Assembly (NCBI RefSeq): GCF_015689195.1
Contig: NZ_CP065044.1
Span: 1,860,001 to 1,924,000 of the forward strand
Length of the DNA: 64,000 bases
Direction of reading: 5' to 3'
Source: Pectobacterium aroidearum
GTDB taxonomy: Bacteria > Pseudomonadota > Gammaproteobacteria > Enterobacterales > Enterobacteriaceae
This document shows, piece by piece, positions 59,329-64,000 of the stretch (position 1 is the stretch's first letter; each line of letters begins with the position of its first letter). A program made the translations under genes and the position numbers. Below the pieces are notes generated by a model that saw only the letters and a list, made by a program, of their open reading frames with translations, did not search any database and was not told the origin of the DNA.

Positions 59329-60127
59329 TCGCCTGACGGCACAGCAGTGGGCGATGCTCTCCGGCACGCTGCAATTAACGGATGCCTCACAGCGTGCAGG
59401 GCAGGATAGCTGCCCAAGCCGTAGGGTGTTAGATCCCGACTATTGCCGCTGGCTGCTGGAAACGCTGACGCCGCCGCTGCTGTCGCCATCGATCAAGATT
59501 ACCGCCTCGCTGCTGGCAAAGCGGATTGGGTTTCTCACCACGGCAGCCAGCCTGTACGCCATGTCGGTGTATAACAAAGGGCTGAACATGACGCTGGATA
59601 ACAGCGTGCTGGAATTCGGACATGCTCACCTGTGGACGTCGACCATGCCGCTTTACGATCTGACGGTGTCCCAGCCTGAGTGGGAGCAACGGGATGCGTG
59701 GCGCGATAGTCTTTTTGAGACGCTGTTTGCTCACCACCTGTCGCCGATTCTGCATTCGCTGTCGGCGGTGTCGGGCGCACCGCTGCGCATACTGTGGGAG
59801 AACGTCGCGGTACGGGTGTTTTCATTATACGAACAGCGCATTGAGTGGGACGATCCGGCGGCGGTGTGCGCACCGGGAATGACGTTAGCGCAGCAGGTGC
59901 AGCAGGACTTTGACGCCTTGCTGGCTGCGCCCGGCGAACGTTTTGGCTGTGATGACAACCCGCTGAAACCGTTCTTTCGTGCGAAAACTCGGGTTCCCGT
60001 GGCGGGGCGTGCGGTGAGCTTTCGTGAGGTGCGCTTTCGCCGCACCTGCTGTTTTTATTACAAGGCGTCGCAGCCACAGGAATACTGTCAAAATTGTCCA
60101 TTACTGCGGCCCACCAGAAAAACGTAG
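59318..60127 (+). CDS. FhuF-like siderophore-iron reductase
   Basis: A 269-residue protein ending in the FhuF [2Fe-2S] motif C244-C245-X11-C257-X2-C260. The body has the family's helical IucA/FhuF-like fold. It would reduce ferric siderophore in the cytosol to release iron. Coupled to the ATPase gene, it completes a receptor-to-reductase uptake path. Confidence 0.82.
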   Translation: MSANRLTAQQWAMLSGTLQLTDASQRAGQDSCPSRRVLDPDYCRWLLETLTPPLLSPSIKITASLLAKRIGFLTTAASLYAMSVYNKGLNMTLDNSVLEFGHAHLWTSTMPLYDLTVSQPEWEQRDAWRDSLFETLFAHHLSPILHSLSAVSGAPLRILWENVAVRVFSLYEQRIEWDDPAAVCAPGMTLAQQVQQDFDALLAAPGERFGCDDNPLKPFFRAKTRVPVAGRAVSFREVRFRRTCCFYYKASQPQEYCQNCPLLRPTRKT

Positions 60128-60355
60128 GGAACGTTTTTGAGATTGCTGACAAAGTCCGTAGAGCGGGAATAACGGATAGATCGTAAAGACGCTGTGAATA
60201 CGTCCATGTACGCTCGGCTTGCGCAGATATGAATCTCATCCCTGAAAGAGTGGCGGGCAGAAAGCTCGCCATAAAAAAACGTAGGGAACGTTTTTCAACG
60301 TCGCTTGCGACGGCCCGTAGGGTGGCGAGCAGGAAGCTCGCCATACAAAAACGGG
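60117..60355. repeat. duplicated hairpin-repeat block after the iron locus
   Basis: AAAAACGTAGGGAACGTTTTT occurs at about 60117-60136 and 60277-60297, and two similar hairpins (GGCGGGCAGAAAGCTCGCC and GGCGAGCAGGAAGCTCGCC) at about 60252-60270 and 60323-60341, each followed by A-runs. They look like small mobile or REP-like hairpin units. No gene is seen in 60128-60779. Confidence 0.55.
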
Positions 60356-60383
60356 CTGATGCAGATAAAAATCCTCCCGTAGT

Positions 60384-60584
60384 TATACCCTAAATAATTC
60401 GAGTTGCAGGCAGGCGGCAAACGCGGGAATCCCCAGGAGCTTACACTAGTAAGTGACTGGGGTGACAAATCTGCCGGGAGCAGATTTGAACGCTGCTTGC
60501 AGCGGCCCTTTAGGGCGAGGCCCACGACGGGCCGAGTATTTAAGAGAAGCCAACGCACATGCAGCTTGAAGTATGACGGGGATA
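60384..60584. repeat. ERIC element with internal hairpin insertion
   Basis: The ERIC ends TATACCCTAAATAATTCGAG and ACATGCAGCTTGAAGTATGA and the core CCCAGGAGCTTACACTAGTAA are near-consensus. A 74-base insertion after GACTGGGGTGA is made of four stem-loops (about 60466-60535) shared with the copy at 21.5 kb. It lies upstream of rhlE and can fold as a large RNA hairpin in its leader. Confidence 0.88.
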
Positions 60585-60643
60585 GAATCTCTGCTACAAT
60601 CGGCGGCAGTCATGCACCGTAGTTGTGCCCGTTCATCGTGGTT

Positions 60644-60689
60644 GTTGCGTATGTCGTTGTTACGTGAAGTGTTACGTAAATTGTTGCGT
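60644..60689 (+). repeat. four GTTRCGT repeats upstream of rhlE
   Basis: GTTGCGT, GTTACGT, GTTACGT and GTTGCGT start at 60644, 60659, 60671 and 60683, spaced 12 to 15 bases, about 90-140 bases before the rhlE start. Regulatory meaning unknown. Confidence 0.45.
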
Positions 60690-60779
60690 TAATAGTGGCC
60701 CGCCAAACCCGTCTTACTGACCCTCTGAAAACTACACCGGCTGCTGTCCGGTCAGAGCGGATCTGGAGTTGTTCTTTTT

Positions 60780-62213
60780 ATGTCATTTGATTCTCTCGGC
60801 CTGAGTGCCGATATTCTGCGCGCGATTGACGAGCAGGGTTATCGCGATCCTACCCCTGTTCAGCGTCAGGCTATCCCTGTCGTGCTGGAAGGGCGCGATT
60901 TGATGGCCAGTGCCCAAACGGGTACGGGTAAAACGGCGGGCTTTACGCTGCCATTATTGCAACTGCTGAACAGCCGTGAAGCGCAGAATAAAGGGAAAGG
61001 CCGCCGTCCGGTTCGGGCATTGATTCTGACGCCAACCCGCGAGCTGGCGGCGCAGATTGATGAGAATGTGAAGGCGTATAGCAAATATCTGCGCCTGCGT
61101 TCACTGGTTGTATTCGGTGGGGTGAGCATTAACCCTCAGATGATGAAACTGCGCGGCGGCGTGGATATTCTGGTGGCGACGCCAGGGCGTCTGCTCGATC
61201 TGGAACACCAGAACGCCGTTGACCTGTCACAGATTGAAATTCTGGTGCTGGATGAAGCAGACCGCATGCTGGATATGGGGTTCATTCACGATATTCGTCG
61301 CGTACTGGCGAAGCTGCCTGCTAAACGCCAAAACCTGCTATTCTCCGCGACCTTCTCTGATGAGATCAAAGCGCTGGCGAACAAACTGCTGACCAATCCA
61401 GCCTCGGTTGAAGTCGTGCGTCGTAATACGCCGTCTGAACTGGTGACGCAGCATGTCCATTTTGTCGATAAGCGCCGCAAGCGTGAACTGCTGTCACAGC
61501 TGATTGGTGAAAACAACTGGCAGCAGGTACTGGTCTTTACCCGAACCAAACACGGCGCTAACCATCTTGCTGAGTTGCTGGAGAAAGACGGTATTACCGC
61601 TGCGGCTATCCACGGTAATAAAAGTCAGGGTGCGCGTACGCGTGCGCTGGCGAACTTCAAAGACGGCAGCATTCGCGTGCTGGTCGCGACCGATATTGCC
61701 GCGCGCGGTTTGGATATCGATCAACTACCGCACGTGGTGAACTATGAGCTGCCAAACGTGCCGGAAGATTACGTTCACCGTATCGGTCGTACCGGTCGTG
61801 CGGAAGCGACGGGCGAAGCGCTGTCGCTGGTGTGTGTGGATGAGCACAAGCTGCTGCGTGACATCGAACGTCTGCTGAAGCGTGAAATTCCGCGTATCGC
61901 TATCGAAGGTTACGAGCCGGATCCGTCTATCAAGGCCGAGCCGATTGTGAATGGTCGTCAGGGCAACCGTGGCGGCGGCGGGGCGCGCAATGGATCGCCG
62001 CGCGCGCAGTCTGGTGCGCCACGCGGCCAGTCCGAGCGTAGTCAAGGTCAGAGCGAACGCCGCTCGGCCGATGGCAATCGTCAGCCGCGTAAATCAGGCG
62101 GCAATAGCGATAGCCCCTGGGGTGGTAATAAAGGCAACGGCGGCAAAGGCAATGGCGAAGGGCAGCGCCGCGCACCACGTCCGCAAAACCGCAGTAAGCC
62201 AGCGGACAAGTAA
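60780..62213 (+). CDS. rhlE: DEAD-box RNA helicase RhlE
   Basis: A 477-residue ATP-dependent RNA helicase. The Q motif, Walker [16 protein letters not shown] and motif [11 protein letters not shown] are complete in the two RecA domains (about 1-375). The basic Gly/Arg/Asn-rich tail (about 385-477) is typical and would bind RNA. It acts in ribosome assembly and cold stress. In E. coli it neighbours cecR and ybhG; here the iron locus intervenes. Confidence 0.95.
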   Translation: MSFDSLGLSADILRAIDEQGYRDPTPVQRQAIPVVLEGRDLMASAQTGTGKTAGFTLPLLQLLNSREAQNKGKGRRPVRALILTPTRELAAQIDENVKAYSKYLRLRSLVVFGGVSINPQMMKLRGGVDILVATPGRLLDLEHQNAVDLSQIEILVLDEADRMLDMGFIHDIRRVLAKLPAKRQNLLFSATFSDEIKALANKLLTNPASVEVVRRNTPSELVTQHVHFVDKRRKRELLSQLIGENNWQQVLVFTRTKHGANHLAELLEKDGITAAAIHGNKSQGARTRALANFKDGSIRVLVATDIAARGLDIDQLPHVVNYELPNVPEDYVHRIGRTGRAEATGEALSLVCVDEHKLLRDIERLLKREIPRIAIEGYEPDPSIKAEPIVNGRQGNRGGGGARNGSPRAQSGAPRGQSERSQGQSERRSADGNRQPRKSGGNSDSPWGGNKGNGGKGNGEGQRRAPRPQNRSKPADK

Positions 62214-62220
62214 AATAGAT

Positions 62221-62245
62221 AGGGAGCCAGTGGCTCCCTTTCTGT
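62221..62245 (+). terminator. rhlE terminator
   Basis: AGGGAGCC (62221-62228), loop AGT, GGCTCCCT (62232-62239), then TTCTGTT. A short intrinsic terminator 8 bases after the stop. Confidence 0.65.
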
Positions 62246-62326
62246 TGATCACGTCTGTATGCACCATCAACGTACTGAGATTAACGGTTGGATAAGCCTC
62301 CACCGTATTTTTCCCTTATCAGGTAA

Positions 62327-63556
62327 TTATTTCGCCGCCAGCAGGCATAAATTCAACGCGACTTCATACGATTTCACAAATGACGGCACGGGTAAAAACT
62401 CAAACCGCGAGTGGAAATTGTGTGCGCCGGTGAAGAAGTTTGGCGTCAGCAATCCTTTGGCGGACAGCGCCGCGCCGTCCGTGCCCCCGCGCATTGGCGT
62501 TACTTTGGGTTCAATGCCCAGCGTATCCAGTGCGGCAAACAGCAGGTCGATGGCCCGGCGATCGTCGGTAATGGCGTTGCTGATATTGCTGTAGATATCA
62601 GTGAGGCTGAATGTCACGCTACCCGTCGGGTACTGTGCGGCAATCTTCTCTGCGATCGTGGCGATCTGCTGCTTCCGCTGTTCAAACGTAGCTAAATCGA
62701 AATCGCGGATAGAGGCTTTAAGCTTCGCTTCATTGGCATTCGCCGTCAGATCGTTAAACCAGATATAGCCCTCGCGTCCTTCCGTATGCTCCGGCGTTTG
62801 CTGGCGATCGAACTGGCTGATAAAGTCATGCGCCATAAGCAGTGGGTTGACCAGTACGCCTTTCGCCGACATCGGGTGCGCGGGCACGCCGGTAAAGCGA
62901 ATTTCCGCCGAGGCTGCATTGAAGTTCTCATACACCACTTCACCCAGTTCGCAGCAGTCGATGGTGTAGGCGAAATCGACATCGAAGCGTTTGAGATCGA
63001 GCGCTTTCGCACCGCGTAGCCCAATTTCTTCATCTGGCACGAAGGCCACCACGATATCGCCGTGCGGCGTAGCGTCGGTCAGATTTTCCATCAATGTCAT
63101 CACCACGGTAACGGCAGCCTTGTTGTCCGCGCCGAGTACGCTGGTGCCGTCGCTAAAAATAATGTCCTGGCCGATATACGGCAGAATTTCCGGGTGTTCG
63201 GCCGTGCGCAGCCAGATGTTCTGCTTGGCATTCAGACACAGGTCTTCGCCGGTAAAGCGCAGCGTCTGCGGGTGAATATGCGGCGACAGGCCGACGTCAA
63301 CCGTATCGATATGGGTGATAAAACCAATGCGCGGCGCGGACGGACAGTTGCCCGGCTTCACGGCCGTCACGGTGGCGTGCTCATCAATCACGACATCCTG
63401 TAGACCCAGGGCTCGCAGCTCGTCCGCCAGCAATCGTGCCATCTTATGCTGTTCTGGAGTGCTGGGCAGCGTTGTCGAGCTGGCATCGCTTTGGCTGGAG
63501 ACGGCGAGATAACGGTAAAAACGCGTGCTGAGCTGATGAGCCAGACTGTCTGTCAT
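62327..63556 (-). CDS. pepT: peptidase T (tripeptidase) PepT
   Basis: A 409-residue zinc aminotripeptidase of the M20 family: HIDTVD (metal ligand), GADNKAAVTV (bridging Asp), DEEIGLRGA (catalytic Glu) and a C-terminal His motif. Length matches E. coli PepT. A three-copy tandem repeat sits just before its start. It may cooperate with the following peptide-uptake gene. Confidence 0.94.
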   Translation of the reverse strand: MTDSLAHQLSTRFYRYLAVSSQSDASSTTLPSTPEQHKMARLLADELRALGLQDVVIDEHATVTAVKPGNCPSAPRIGFITHIDTVDVGLSPHIHPQTLRFTGEDLCLNAKQNIWLRTAEHPEILPYIGQDIIFSDGTSVLGADNKAAVTVVMTLMENLTDATPHGDIVVAFVPDEEIGLRGAKALDLKRFDVDFAYTIDCCELGEVVYENFNAASAEIRFTGVPAHPMSAKGVLVNPLLMAHDFISQFDRQQTPEHTEGREGYIWFNDLTANANEAKLKASIRDFDLATFEQRKQQIATIAEKIAAQYPTGSVTFSLTDIYSNISNAITDDRRAIDLLFAALDTLGIEPKVTPMRGGTDGAALSAKGLLTPNFFTGAHNFHSRFEFLPVPSFVKSYEVALNLCLLAAK

Positions 63557-63566
63557 AACGAATCCT

Positions 63567-63608
63567 TTTTATTCAGTACGTTTTATTCAGTACTTTTTAT
63601 TTAGTAAT
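63567..63608. repeat. three 14-bp tandem repeats upstream of pepT
   Basis: TTTTATTCAGTACG, TTTTATTCAGTACT and TTTTATTTAGTAAT run head to tail 11 bases before the pepT start codon. AT-rich, so they could affect promoter spacing or leader folding. Confidence 0.65.
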
Positions 63609-63724
63609 AACCTTGCTCGTTATCCTAACGTAGAAATTATTTCATTTGAGGGTTTTATTTGTCATTTTATTGTCATGACTTTTATAACCGTGCCATGGAA
63701 TACAAATAACAAGCGAGGTCTGGG

Positions 63725-64000
63725 ATGAAAAAGGCAGGAATACGATTCACATTGGCTGCGTTGACGCTGGCGGTCGCCTCAGCGGCGTCGGCGAATACTC
63801 TGGTATATTGCTCAGAAGGATCGCCGGAAAACTTTAACCCACAGCTTTACACGTCTGGAACCAGCGTGGATGCCAGCGCGGTGCCGATTTATAACCGTCT
63901 GGTGGATTTCAAAGTTGGCACCACGGAGCTGATACCGAGTCTGGCAGAGCGCTGGGATATCAGCGCCGATGGGCGCGTGTATACCTTCCATTTGCGCAAA
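63725..64000 (+). CDS. dppA: dipeptide-binding protein DppA (5' part)
   Basis: Ninety-two residues before the window edge. A signal peptide (about 1-23, ends ASAAS/ASAN) precedes TLVYCSEGSPENFNPQLYTSGTS, which closely matches E. coli DppA, and AERWDISADGRVYTFHLRK. Partial at the 3' side by the window limit, not by mutation. It would be the first gene of a dpp-type peptide ABC importer divergent from pepT. Confidence 0.88.
   Translation, partial: MKKAGIRFTLAALTLAVASAASANTLVYCSEGSPENFNPQLYTSGTSVDASAVPIYNRLVDFKVGTTELIPSLAERWDISADGRVYTFHLRK

Noticed and set aside
60295..60558. Minus-strand 87-codon open frame upstream of rhlE
   Set aside because: It lies in the ERIC insertion and shares its peptide with the 21.5-kb copy; no ribosome site or family.
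1..64000. CRISPR arrays, insertion sequences, phage structural genes, rRNA
   Set aside because: No regularly spaced direct repeats, transposase, capsid or tail genes, or rRNA segments were seen on either strand.

Overview
The window is a chromosomal stretch of an enterobacterium, almost certainly a soft-rot Pectobacterium. It carries a secreted GH12 cellulase of the CelS type next to bioA and an ERIC element with Pectobacterium-style internal insertions. The backbone genes (mtfA, moeAB, gsiABCD, maeA, cdd-yohKJ, bioABFCD, uvrB, ybhK, moaABCDE, ybhL, ybhRSFG, rhlE, pepT, dppA) are close relatives of Escherichia coli genes in a reshuffled order.

Bases 1 to about 9,870 are accessory DNA. They begin with a His-Xaa-Ser modification cluster: two radical SAM maturases (hxsB, hxsC) and an exported substrate (hxsA) with six tandem His-X-Ser triplets and a peptidoglycan-binding domain. 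Next come two tiny coupled ORFs, a ribbon-helix-helix-like repressor with an operator abutting its start codon, and an AT-rich block. That block holds two unknown membrane/coiled-coil genes, the C-terminal stump of a UvrD-type helicase, a DUF3800 protein with a small companion, and a truncated Hcp. A P4-type integrase beside a tRNA-Asn gene marks one end of this integrated element.

From 9.9 to 33 kb lie mtfA, tRNA-Ser, an LprI-like protein, yqaE, a dicarboxylate transporter/lyase/GntR locus with a perfect 15-bp inverted-repeat operator, a diguanylate cyclase, a YegS-like lipid kinase, a nitroreductase, moeAB, the glutathione importer gsiABCD (without the iaaA gene found beside it in E. coli), malic enzyme, and cdd separated from yohJK by a PD-(D/E)XK nuclease gene.

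From 33 to 64 kb lie celS, the biotin locus around a shared BirA operator, uvrB with a LexA box and paired DnaA boxes, ybhK, the moa operon behind a Moco riboswitch, ybhL, and the ybhGFSR ABC exporter. A Fur-box-led TonB receptor/ABC/FhuF-type iron locus occupies the place where E. coli has cecR. It is followed by repeat-rich DNA, rhlE, pepT and the start of dppA. Molybdenum-cofactor genes occur in two separate clusters (moeAB and moaA-E).
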